Of a stretch of DNA of 8,789 nt, positions 1-7,240 are shown piece after piece. Position numbers and translations under genes: made by a program. A model generated the notes under the pieces. That model had not been told where the DNA came from, made no database searches, and worked only from the letters and a program-made list of their open reading frames with translations. The number at the start of each line of letters is the position of its first letter. The stretch's first letter is position 1. Origin of the DNA: Actinomycetes bacterium (lineage in GTDB: Bacteria; Actinomycetota; Acidimicrobiia; Acidimicrobiales; UBA8190); assembly GCA_021798135.1 (NCBI GenBank), contig JAJZYI010000136.1, positions 1-8,789 on the forward strand, given 5' to 3'.

Positions 1-414
1 GTCCGCACCGCCCGACGGGGCGCCGGAGCTCCCGGGACCCGGCGAGGCGGGCGGCGCTGGGCCGGAGCCGCCCGGCACGGGCGCACCGGGCCCCCCCGGC
101 GGCAGCGAGGCCGCCGGCAGGCGCTGCTCGATGAACGCCACGTGCCGCCACGTGTCGGCGCCGAGCTCACCGGTGTTGTCGTACGACATGCCGGTGAGCT
201 GCAGGCCGTCCTCGGGCACCCGGTTCCACTCCTTGCAGGCGACCTCGCACGCCTTGCACCCGATGCAGATCGAGGTGTCGGTGAAGAAGCCGACGCGCGG
301 CGGGTGCTCCGGGTAGCCGCTGGCCGCCACCGGGTCGTGCCCGTCGAGCAGGCCGGTGGCGGCACCTCCGCCCGCCGCGGCGCCGGCTCGTCCCCACCGG
401 CGACGACCGGCCAC
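1..414 (-). CDS. fdhB: Formate dehydrogenase iron-sulfur (beta) subunit, partial (C-terminus off the left edge)
   Basis: Electron-transfer partner of the catalytic subunit; it passes electrons from formate through [4Fe-4S] clusters to a membrane subunit or soluble acceptor not in the window. Seen: 138 open codons to the window edge. GFFTDTSICIGCKACEVAC at residues 42-60 carries the first ferredoxin cysteine set (C50, C53, C56, C60), followed by KEWN, GMSYDNTG and WRHVAFIEQ, all typical of the FdhB/FdnH family. I chose the GTG at 414-412 because a GGGGAG Shine-Dalgarno lies 7 bases upstream and it starts one base after the fdhA stop codon, implying translational coupling. A later GTG at residue 29 is possible but has a less convincing ribosome site. 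Odd: residues about 98-138 are almost only Gly, Pro, Ala and Ser, where relatives I know go quickly to the next cysteine cluster. The remaining clusters and any membrane anchor are not visible. Confidence 0.9.
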   Translation of the reverse strand, partial: MAGRRRWGRAGAAAGGGAATGLLDGHDPVAASGYPEHPPRVGFFTDTSICIGCKACEVACKEWNRVPEDGLQLTGMSYDNTGELGADTWRHVAFIEQRLPAASLPPGGPGAPVPGGSGPAPPASPGPGSSGAPSGGAD

Positions 415-415
415 C

Positions 416-3400
416 TCAGCGCTCCCCGCCCGTGCCGGCGTCGATGCCGGCCCGCCGCCGGTAGGACTCGACGAGCGCCGGCAGGGCCGCGCCACGCGGC
501 CGGCGGCCGGGCACGATGTCGGCGGTGAACGCCTTCACCTCCTGGATGTGGACGTTCGGGTCGAGGGCCAGGCCGGCCAGCTCGTTGGCGGCGTCACCGC
601 GCACGTACCCGTTCGGGCCGAAGTGGTAGGGCAGGCCGATCTGGTGGACCACCCGGCCCTGCACCCGCAGCGGCGCCATGCGCTCGGTGACCAGGACGCG
701 CGCCTCCACGGCGTTGCGGGCCGTGACCACGGTGGCCCACCCGAGGTGCTCCAGGCCGCGCTCGGCGGCCAGCGCCGGCGACACCTCCACGAACATCTCG
801 GGCTGCAGCTCGGCGAGGTAGGGCTGCCACCGGCTCATGCCCCCTGCGGTGTGGTGCTCGGTCAGCCGGTAGGTGGTGACGACGTACGGGAACACCGCCG
901 CCCCGGGCTCGCCCGGCCTCGGGTGGTATCGGCTCCTCGGGTCCCGCAGCACCTGCCGCACCGGGTTGCGCTGCTGCGCGTACAGGGCGTTGGCGAACGG
1001 CGACTCCTGCGGCTCGTAGTGCGCCGGGAGGGGCCCGTCGACCAGACCGGTCGGTGCGAACAGCCACCCCTTGCCGTCGCGCTGCATGACGAAGGGATCG
1101 CCGCCGGACCGGGCCGGCGCCCCGTCGGCCGCGGGGACGTGCTGGTGCGGCGCCAGGGTGGGGTCGATGTCCGGCACGTCGTGCCCGGTCCACCGGCCCC
1201 GGTCCTCGTCCCACCACACGAGCGCCTTCCGCTCGCTCCACGGCCGCCCGTCGGGATCGGCGGAGGCGCGGTTGTACAGGATCCGCCGGTTCCCGGGCCA
1301 CGACCAGCCCCACTGGGCCGCCACCCAGTCCTGGTCGCTCCCGGGCGTGCGCCGCGCCGCCTGGTTCACCCCGCCGGCGTAGACCCCGGCGTAGATCCAG
1401 CAGCCGCAGGTCGTCGACCCGTCGTCGCGCAGCTGCCCGGGGCCGTCGACAGGGCGGCCGTCGGCTCCCACCCCGTTGACCTCGGCCAGCACCGCCTCGG
1501 CGCTCGGCTCCCCGTGCGGGCCGGTCGTCGGGTAGTCCCAGGTCAGCTCGAGCACCGGGCGGTCCATGTCGTCGGTCGACCCGGCCAGCCGCTCACGGAC
1601 CAGCCGGCCCAGGTGGTAGTAGAACCACAGGTCGCTGCGTGCGTCGCCGGGCGGCTCCACCGCCTGGTGGTGCCACTGGAGCATGCGCTGGGTGTTGGTG
1701 AAGCTGCCGTCCTTCTCGGTGTGCGCCGCGGCGGGGAAGAAGAACACCTCCGTGGCGACGTCCTCGGTGCGCAGCTCGCCCGTCTCGATCTCGGGCCCGT
1801 CCTTCCACCACGTGGCGCTCTCGATGAGCGAGAAGTCCCGCACCACCAGCCAGTCGAGGTTGGCCATCCCCAGGCGCTGCAGCTTGGCGTCCGCCGAGCC
1901 CACCGCCGGGTTCTCCCCCACCACGAAGTAGCCCTTGCACCGGCCGGCGACCTGCGCCTGGACCGTCGGGTAGGTGCTGTGGTCGCCGGTGATGCGGGGC
2001 AGGTAGTCGAAGCAGAAGTCGTTGTCGGCCGTCGCCGCGTCGCCCCACCACGCCTTGAGCAGGCTCACGAGGTAGGAGCGGGTGCCGTGCCACAGCCCGC
2101 CGCGTGCCCGCCCGGCCTCGACGTAGGCGTCGAGGCCCGCGTGGCGCGCCGCGTCGGGCATGGGCAGGTAGCCGGGCAGGAGGTCGAACAGGGTGGGGAT
2201 GTCGGTCGACCCCTGGATGCTGGCGTGCCCCCTCAGCGCCAGGATGCCTCCACCGGGCCGGCCGATGTTGCCGAGCAGCAGCTGCAGGATGGCGGCGGTG
2301 CGGATGTACTGCACGCCCACGGTGTGCTGCGTCCACCCCACGGCGTAGGCGAAGGCCGTGGTCCGCTCCGGCCCCGAGCTCCGGGCGATGGTCTCGCAGA
2401 CCCGCAGGAACAGCTCCTCGGGGACGCCGCAGACCCGCTCGACCAGCTCAGGCGTGTACCGGGCGAAGTGCCGGCGGAGGATCTGGAGCACGCAGCGCGG
2501 GTGCTGCATGGTGTCGTCGCGCCGCGCCGGCCCTCCGGGACCGGCGGTCTCGTAGGCCCATGTCTGCTGGTCGTAGGTCCGGGTCTTCGCGTCGAACCCC
2601 GAGAACAGGCCGTCGAGGTCCTCGGTGTCGGCGAACGCCTCCCCCACGACGAGCGGGGCGTTCGTGTAGGCGACCACGTAGTCGCGGAAGTACCGCTCGT
2701 GCTCCAGGACGTAGCGCACGATGCCGCCGAGGAAGGCGATGTCCGAGCCGGCGCGCAGCGGCACGTGGACGTCGGCGACCGCGCTGGTGCGGGTGAACCG
2801 CGGGTCGACGTGGACGAGCGTGGCGCCGCGGGCCTTGGCCTCCATGACCCACTGGAAGCCCACCGGGTGGCACTCGGCCATGTTCGATCCCTGGACCACG
2901 ATGCAGTCCGCGTGCTGCAGGTCCTGCAGGAACGTGGTCGCCCCGCCCCTACCGAACGAGGTCCCCAGACCGGGGACCGTGGCGGAGTGTCATATGCGCG
3001 CCTGGTTCTCGATCTGCACGGCCCCGAGCGCCGTGTACAGCTTCTTCATCAGGTAGTTCTCTTCGTTGTCGAGCGTGGCGCCGCCGAGGCTGGCGATCCC
3101 CATGGTGCGCCTGACCCGCCGGCCCTCCTCCTGCCACGACCACGTCTCGCGGCGGGTGCGCACCACCCGGTCCGCCACCATCGCCATGGCGGTGTCGAGG
3201 TCGAGCGTCCGCCACGACGTGGCGTGCGGGGCCCGGTACAGCACCGCCGAGCGCCGCGCCGGGCCCGTGGTGAGCTGCAGGCTCGCCGCCCCCTTCGGGC
3301 ACAGTCGACCGCGGCTCACCGGCGAGCCGGGGTCGCCCTCGATCTGGACGACGCGGCCGTCCTGCACGTACACGTCCTGGCCGCAGCCCACCGCGCAGTA

Positions 3401-3553
3401 GGGGCAGACCGACTTCACCACGGCGTCGGCCGTCGCCGTCCGGGCCCGGGGCATCTCCCGGCCCTCGGCACGCGCAGCGGCACCGCGACCGGTCCGGTCC
3501 GGGCCCGCCGCCTGGCGGAGCACCGGCCAGCCGAGCGGGGTCCTGCGTGCCAT
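416..3553 (-). CDS. fdhA: Selenocysteine-containing formate dehydrogenase catalytic (alpha) subunit, UGA at 2990-2992 read as Sec
   Basis: Oxidises formate to CO2 (or the reverse) at a Mo/W bis-MGD centre. The 1045-residue product matches the length of the FdnG type (about 1015). Seen: C50-x2-C53-x3-C57-x27-C85 binds the N-terminal [4Fe-4S] cluster. ENQARI then Sec188 and His189 follow, continuing SATVPGLGTSFGRGG. NMAECHPVGFQW and HVDPRFTRTSAVAD are MGD-domain motifs. Arg418, in YIRTAAILQLLLGN, is the likely catalytic arginine. The C-terminal molybdopterin-dinucleotide domain spans about 888-1045. ATG 3553 is chosen for its GGAGGAGG ribosome site; upstream open frame runs into 26-bp repeats that shift frame, so it is not coding. 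The frame is unbroken on both sides of the UGA, and the downstream part matches the family immediately, so this is recoding and not a pseudogene. The real stop is also TGA (418-416). I see no twin-arginine signal or hydrophobic N-terminus, unlike E. coli FdnG, so a cytoplasmic location is inferred. fdhA and fdhB form an operon. Confidence 0.96.
422..427 (-). promoter_or_regulatory. Shine-Dalgarno site of fdhB
   Basis: GGGGAG on the minus strand, 7 bases before the GTG at 414, lying inside the last codons of fdhA. It decides the fdhB start over the internal GTG. Confidence 0.6.
2941..2992 (-). promoter_or_regulatory. Bacterial SECIS element in fdhA mRNA
   Basis: Counting U of the UGA as 1, bases 15-21 (GGUCCCC) pair perfectly with 27-33 (GGGGACC), plus-strand 2960-2978, leaving a five-base loop GGUCU (22-26). 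In E. coli fdhF the loop also contains GGUCU with G23 and U24 contacted by SelB, so this loop sits at the identical distance from the UGA. A U is also present at 17, the place of the bulged U in fdhF, but here it can pair with A31. A lower stem, bases 6-12 with 46-52 (plus-strand 2981-2987 and 2941-2947, one G-U pair), could extend the structure across an asymmetric internal loop. The upper stem is seen directly; SelB binding is inferred. Confidence 0.9.
2990..2992 (-). other. In-frame UGA selenocysteine codon (Sec188 of FdhA)
   Basis: TGA on the minus strand between the codons for QARI and HSATV. The family has Sec or Cys here followed by a conserved His; E. coli FdnG reads RV-Sec-HGPTV at this place. 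The SECIS hairpin just downstream and the sel genes next door support recoding. Confidence 0.96.
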
Positions 3554-3557
3554 GCTG

Positions 3558-3565
3558 CCTCCTCC
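3558..3565 (-). promoter_or_regulatory. Shine-Dalgarno site of fdhA
   Basis: GGAGGAGG on the minus strand, ending 4 bases before the ATG at 3553. It is a near-perfect ribosome site and fixes the fdhA start; longer N-terminal extensions are therefore not used. Confidence 0.8.
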
Positions 3566-3591
3566 GCTGCCTCGTGCCCGTGCGCCGGCTC

Positions 3592-3618
3592 GCTGCCGGG
3601 ACGGGGTGTCCCGGCAGC
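3592..3618. repeat. Perfect 11-bp inverted repeat in the fdhA 5' leader
   Basis: GCTGCCGGGAC and GTCCCGGCAGC flank a 5-base loop, 39-65 bases upstream of the fdhA ATG. In RNA it would be a very stable hairpin; as DNA it could be a dyad operator. No T-run follows on either strand, so it is not a standard intrinsic terminator. It leaves the fdhA ribosome site unpaired. Function unknown. Confidence 0.7.
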
Positions 3619-3677
3619 CGGCGGCGCTCCGAGCCTGCCGGTGACCACGCCATCGTGCCCGGGGGCTCCTGGTGCCA

Positions 3678-3683
3678 ACCGTA
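3678..3683 (-). promoter_or_regulatory. Possible -10 box for the fdhAB operon
   Basis: TACGGT on the minus strand fits the actinobacterial TANNNT -10 pattern in a region with very few TA steps, and would give a leader of roughly 115-120 bases containing the inverted repeat. No convincing -35 box is visible, so this is a weak call. Confidence 0.25.
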
Positions 3684-3699
3684 GGCCGTGGCGACGGAT

Positions 3700-3759
3700 C
3701 GTGCCGGGACCGGCGGGCCGACCCCGAACCGGGCGGGGACTGGCGGACCCACCCCCGGG
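3700..3759. repeat. Degenerate direct repeat, two 30-bp copies
   Basis: Two adjacent 30-base copies (3700-3729 and 3730-3759), sharing the core GGGAC-[C/T]-GGCGG followed by a C-rich half, differ at several positions. They directly precede the better conserved 26/32-bp array and may be an older, decayed part of the same expansion. Confidence 0.45.
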
Positions 3760-3765
3760 TCGGGC

Positions 3766-3925
3766 GGCGGCGAGCCCTGGCGGTGCGCTTCGGCGGCATG
3801 CCCTGGCGGTGCGCTTCGGCGGCGAACCCTGGCGGTGCCGGTGCGCTTCGGCGGCGAACCCTGGCGGTGCCGGTGCGCTTCGGCGGCGAACCCTGGCGGT
3901 GCGCTTCGGCGGCGAGCCCGGCTGG
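3766..3925. repeat. Tandem array of 26-bp and 32-bp units between fdhA and selA
   Basis: Five complete units start at 3766, 3792, 3818, 3850 and 3882, and a sixth partial unit starts at 3908. Each begins GGCGGC and ends GGTGCGCTTC. Units 1, 2 and 5 are 26 bp; units 3 and 4 are identical to each other and 32 bp, with an extra six bases (GCCGGT). Junctions create TTCG-GCGG-CGAA, a small palindrome with 4-bp arms. A 26-bp period shifts the reading frame each time, so the array is not a protein repeat; open frames across it arise from GC richness. It ends about 35-45 bases before the selA promoter box. It could be regulatory (iteron-like) or simply an expanding minisatellite. Confidence 0.9.
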
Positions 3926-3957
3926 CACGCGGCGCGAACGCCTCGCGACCAGGGCGC

Positions 3958-3963
3958 TAGGGT
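3958..3963 (+). promoter_or_regulatory. -10 box of the selABD operon, probably leaderless
   Basis: TAGGGT is followed by exactly six bases and then the GTG start of selA at 3970. TANNNT at this spacing is the usual -10 of leaderless actinobacterial transcripts, so transcription would start at or next to the GTG. The -35 region is not recognisable. The TAG also acts as an in-frame stop upstream of selA. The AGGG within it could alternatively act as a weak Shine-Dalgarno. Confidence 0.55.
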
Positions 3964-3969
3964 CCGGCT

Positions 3970-5298
3970 GTGGAGCCGCACACCGTCGCCGCCCCGAGCG
4001 AGGGCGGCGATCGCCGCCCGTCGGAGGCGCCGCCGTCGGTCGACGCCCTTGCCCGCTCGGTCGCCGACGTCGGCCTGCCGCACCCCCTCCTCGTCCAGGC
4101 GGCGCGAGCAGCCGTCACCGCGGGCGACCCCGCGTCTGCCCGCGACCGGGCGGAAGCGGCGCGCGCCCGGCTGCAGCGGCCGGTGGTGAACGCCACCGGC
4201 GTCCTGCTGCACACCAACCTGGGACGGGCCCCGGTGACGTGGGCACAGGGCGCCCGGGCCGTCAACGTCGAGCTCGACCTCGGGTCCGGCCGACGCGGCC
4301 GGCGAGGCGAGACCGCCACCGCCGCGCTGCGGGCCCTCACCGGTGCCGAGGACGCCGTCGTCGTCAACAACGGCGCCGCCGCCGTCCTGCTGGCCCTGGC
4401 TGCCCTGGCCGCCGGCCGGCCGGTGATCGTGAGCCGCGGCGAGCTCGTCGAGATCGGCGGCGGCTTCCGCATCCCCGAGGTCCTCGCGAGCTCCGGCGCC
4501 CGCCTGGTGGAGGTGGGGACGACCAACCGCACCCGCCGCTCGGACTACGAGGACGCCGTGGCCGCCGTGGCCGCGGCGGGCGGACTGACGCCGGTCATCT
4601 TGAAGGTGCACCAGTCCAACTACCGCGTCGTCGGGTTCACGTCGTCGGTGCCCGTCGGCGAGCTCGCCGGGCTGGGCGTGCCAGTGGTGGCCGACATCGG
4701 CTCCGGCCTGCTCGACGCGGCGGCACCGTGGGTGCGCGGCGGGCCGCCGGGATGGCTGGCCGGGGAGCCCGCCGCCCGCCAGACCCTGCGCCACGGTGCG
4801 GCGCTCGTGACCTTCTCGGGCGACAAGCTCCTCGGCGGCCCGCAGGCGGGCGTCGTCGCCGGGCGCGCCGACCTGGTGGCGGCCTGCGCCCGCCACCCCC
4901 TCGCCCGCGCCCTGCGGCCCGGTGCCATGGTGCTCGGCGCCCTGCAGCAGGTGCTGCTGGCCTACGCGCGCGGCGACGGCGACGCCGTCCCGCTCTGGCG
5001 CATGGCCAGCGCCGGCGAGGACGGGCTGCGGGCACGATCGGCGGCCGTCGCTGCTGTCGTGCCCGGTGCGAAGGTGGTGCCGTGCCGCTCGGTCGTCGGG
5101 GGCGGCGCGCTGCCGGGTGTGGAGATCCCGTCGGCCGGCGTGGCCGTGCCGGGCGACGTGGCCGCATCGCTGCGCCGGCACGAGCCGCCCGTGGTCGCCA
5201 CCGTGCGCGCCGGCTCCACCGTCTGCGACCTGCGCACCGTGGACCCGGCCGACGACGTGGTGGTGGCCCGGGCCCTGTCGGCGGCGCTGGGCGCCTGA
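3970..5298 (+). CDS. selA: L-seryl-tRNA(Sec) selenium transferase (selenocysteine synthase)
   Basis: PLP enzyme that converts Ser-tRNA-Sec to Sec-tRNA-Sec using selenophosphate, in the cytoplasm; bacterial SelA is known to form a decamer around tRNA-Sec. Seen: 442 residues (E. coli SelA is 463). Family motifs run in order: NATGVLLHTNLGRAP (74-88), EDAVVVNNGAAAVLLAL (127-143), SRGELVEIGGGFRIPEVL (155-172), EVGTTNRT (181-188), LKVHQSNYRVVGFT (211-224), ADIGSGLL (241-248) and SGDKLLGGPQ (283-292), in which Lys286 is the expected PLP Schiff-base lysine. The GTG start at 3970 is the first possible one: an in-frame TAG lies at 3958 with no other start between. It is first in the selA-selB-selD operon, 4 bases before selB, and is probably transcribed as a leaderless message. 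It ends with TGA. Confidence 0.97.
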   Translation: MEPHTVAAPSEGGDRRPSEAPPSVDALARSVADVGLPHPLLVQAARAAVTAGDPASARDRAEAARARLQRPVVNATGVLLHTNLGRAPVTWAQGARAVNVELDLGSGRRGRRGETATAALRALTGAEDAVVVNNGAAAVLLALAALAAGRPVIVSRGELVEIGGGFRIPEVLASSGARLVEVGTTNRTRRSDYEDAVAAVAAAGGLTPVILKVHQSNYRVVGFTSSVPVGELAGLGVPVVADIGSGLLDAAAPWVRGGPPGWLAGEPAARQTLRHGAALVTFSGDKLLGGPQAGVVAGRADLVAACARHPLARALRPGAMVLGALQQVLLAYARGDGDAVPLWRMASAGEDGLRARSAAVAAVVPGAKVVPCRSVVGGGALPGVEIPSAGVAVPGDVAASLRRHEPPVVATVRAGSTVCDLRTVDPADDVVVARALSAALGA

Positions 5299-5302
5299 CC
5301 CC

Positions 5303-7240
5303 GTGCACGTCGTCGCCACCGCCGGCCACGTCGACCACGGCAAGTCGACGCTCGTCCGCGCCCTCACGGGCATGGAGCCCGACCGCTTCGCCGAGGAGCG
5401 GGCCCGCGGGCTCACCATCGACCTCGGCTTCGCCTGGACCCACCTGCCGTCGGGCCGCGAGGTGGCGTTCGTCGACGTGCCCGGCCACGTGCGCTTCATC
5501 GAGAACGCCCTTGCCGGCGTGGGGATGGTCGACGCGTGCCTGTTCGTGGTGGCGGCCACCGAGGGCTGGATGCCCCAGTCCGAGGAGCACCTGCGGATCC
5601 TGGAGCTGCTGGGCCTCGGCCACGGGATGGTGGCGCTCACCAAGGCGGGCGGCGTCGAGCGCGACGTGCTGCAGGCCCGTGCCCGCGAGGTGCGCCACCG
5701 GATGGCGGGGACCTTCCTGGCCGGCGCGCCCGTCGTGGCCGTCGACGTCGTGGCCGGCGAGGCGACCGGGCTCGGCACCGGCGGGGCCGCGGCCGGGCTC
5801 GCCGCCGCGCTCGACGCGCTGCTCGCCGGCACGCCGGTGGCCGAGGACCGGGGACGGCCGAGGCTGTGGGTCGACCGCTGCTTCGCGGTGGCCGGCGCGG
5901 GCACGGTCGTCACCGGCACGCTCACCGGCGGCAGCCTGGCGGTCGGCGACGAGCTGCTGGTCGTGCCGGCCGCCGGCCCGGCCCACGCCGTCCGGCAGGT
6001 GCGCGTCCGCTCCCTGCAGACCCACCGCACCCCCGTCGGCACGTCGCCGCCCGGCCGCCGGGTCGCCGTCAACCTGGCGGGCGTGCCGCGCGCCGCTCTG
6101 GGGCGGGGCCGGGCACTCGTCCGGCCCGGCCAGTGGGAGCCCTCCAGCGTCGTCGACGCCCGCCTGCACGTCCTGGCGGGCCTGTCACATCCCGTCGAGC
6201 GCCGGGGGGCGTTCCGGCTCCACACGGGCACGGCCTCGGTGCAGGTGGCCGTGCGCATCCTCGGCGGCAGTGCCATCGAGCCCGGAGGCGCTGGCCTGGT
6301 GCGGCTGCACCTGCCCGAGCCGCTGCCTCTCGTGCCCGGGGACCGCTTCGTGCTGCGCGAGTCCGGACGGTCCGAGACTGTCGGCGGGGGCGAGATCCTG
6401 GACGTGGCGCCCGTCCTGCCGGCGGCAGCCGCCCGGCCCGACCGGTCGGTGGCGCGCGTCGTCCGCGAGCGGGGTTGGGTCGACGCCGACCTGCTCGAAC
6501 GCCTGACCGGGCACCGCCGGCAACCCGACGTGGGACGGTGGGTCGTCGACCCCGGCGCTCTGCGTGACGCCCGGCGCGACCTCGCCGACGCCGTGGCCGC
6601 GGCCGGGCCGGCGGGCCTGGACGTGGCGGGCCTCGACGACCGCTCGCGAGCGCTGCTGGCCTCGCTCCCCGGGGTCGTCCGCGAGCGTGGGCGCGTCCGC
6701 CCTACCGGCCAGGCGGCGACCCCCTCGCTCGCCGGGCACCCGTACCTGCGGGCGCTGGCGGCTTCGCCGTTCTCGCCGCCCGATCCCCGCGATGCCGGGG
6801 TCGACCCGGCGACCCTGCGGGCCCTGGTCGACGAGGGCCTGGTCGTCCGGTGCGGCGACTGCTGGTTCGCGCGCCCCGCCGTCGACCGGGCAGCCGCCGA
6901 GATCGCTGCCCTGCTCCGCCGGCAGCCCGCCGGCGTCACCGTCTCCGACGTCCGCCGGGCGCTGGGCACCAGCCGGCGGTTCGCCCTTCCGCTGCTGGCG
7001 CACCTGGACCTCGCCGGCGTGACCCGCCGGCGGGGCGACCTGCGGGTGGGCGGCCCGGCCCTGCCCGCTCCCCCCGCGACGGGCACGCCCGAGCCGGCTG
7101 GGACGCCCTCGGCAGCCGGCGAGGCCCCACGGACCGGGGAGCCCACGGGCACAGCGGGCGGCGCGGCGGTTACCCGGGCTCACGACGCCCCGGCGTCGGC
7201 GCGTGCCGCCCGCCTCGGGACCGGGGAGGCGCACCGATGA
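5303..7240 (+). CDS. selB: Selenocysteine-specific translation elongation factor SelB
   Basis: GTPase that carries Sec-tRNA-Sec to the ribosome and binds the SECIS hairpin; here its evident client is fdhA. Seen: 645 residues (E. coli SelB is 614). G1 is GHVDHGKST (8-16), switch I is RARGLTIDLGFAW (33-45), G3 is DVPGHVRFI (58-66). EF-Tu-like barrel domains II and III follow from about 187 and 273. Winged-helix segments fill the C-terminal third; the last includes GTSRRFALPLLAHLDLAG (555-572), then TRRRGDLR, a recognised SelB wing. Odd: the G4 motif is TKAG (113-116) where TKxD is expected, and the G5 region reads AVDVVAG (146-152) without the usual S/T-A. The last 60 or so residues are a Pro/Ala/Gly/Thr-rich tail that overlaps the selD ribosome site. 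GTG 5303 is chosen because the G1 motif starts eight residues later, as in the family; longer frames would lie inside selA. No strong ribosome site is visible, so coupling to selA is likely. Confidence 0.96.
   Translation: MHVVATAGHVDHGKSTLVRALTGMEPDRFAEERARGLTIDLGFAWTHLPSGREVAFVDVPGHVRFIENALAGVGMVDACLFVVAATEGWMPQSEEHLRILELLGLGHGMVALTKAGGVERDVLQARAREVRHRMAGTFLAGAPVVAVDVVAGEATGLGTGGAAAGLAAALDALLAGTPVAEDRGRPRLWVDRCFAVAGAGTVVTGTLTGGSLAVGDELLVVPAAGPAHAVRQVRVRSLQTHRTPVGTSPPGRRVAVNLAGVPRAALGRGRALVRPGQWEPSSVVDARLHVLAGLSHPVERRGAFRLHTGTASVQVAVRILGGSAIEPGGAGLVRLHLPEPLPLVPGDRFVLRESGRSETVGGGEILDVAPVLPAAAARPDRSVARVVRERGWVDADLLERLTGHRRQPDVGRWVVDPGALRDARRDLADAVAAAGPAGLDVAGLDDRSRALLASLPGVVRERGRVRPTGQAATPSLAGHPYLRALAASPFSPPDPRDAGVDPATLRALVDEGLVVRCGDCWFARPAVDRAAAEIAALLRRQPAGVTVSDVRRALGTSRRFALPLLAHLDLAGVTRRRGDLRVGGPALPAPPATGTPEPAGTPSAAGEAPRTGEPTGTAGGAAVTRAHDAPASARAARLGTGEAHR
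7223..7229 (+). promoter_or_regulatory. Shine-Dalgarno site of selD
   Basis: GGGGAGG, 7 bases before the ATG at 7237 and inside the end of selB. It selects this start, which overlaps the selB TGA as ATGA. Confidence 0.75.

Noticed and set aside
416..3553. fdhA as two separate genes or a pseudogene broken at the UGA
   Set aside because: Homology continues without a gap across the codon, the residue is the known Sec site followed by His, a SECIS follows, and the Sec machinery is adjacent.
3668..3676. TTGGCACC on the minus strand as a sigma-54 -24 element
   Set aside because: No TTGC-like -12 element at the correct distance, and actinobacteria generally lack sigma-54.
3766..3925. CRISPR array
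   Set aside because: The units are contiguous with no unique spacers of similar length, and no cas genes are visible.
3554..3928. N-terminal extension of FdhA upstream of 3553
   Set aside because: The frame is open, but it crosses 26-bp repeats that shift frame between units, while a strong ribosome site sits just before the ATG at 3553.
356..4189. Very long plus-strand open frame (1277 codons) across the fdhA region
   Set aside because: It lies antisense to fdhA, which has clear motifs throughout, and continues through the non-coding repeats into selA in another frame. The composition is that of a GC-rich shadow frame.
3415..7152. Long minus-strand open frame opposite selA and selB
   Set aside because: Low-complexity Arg/Ala/Pro product with no domain, antisense to two well-conserved genes.
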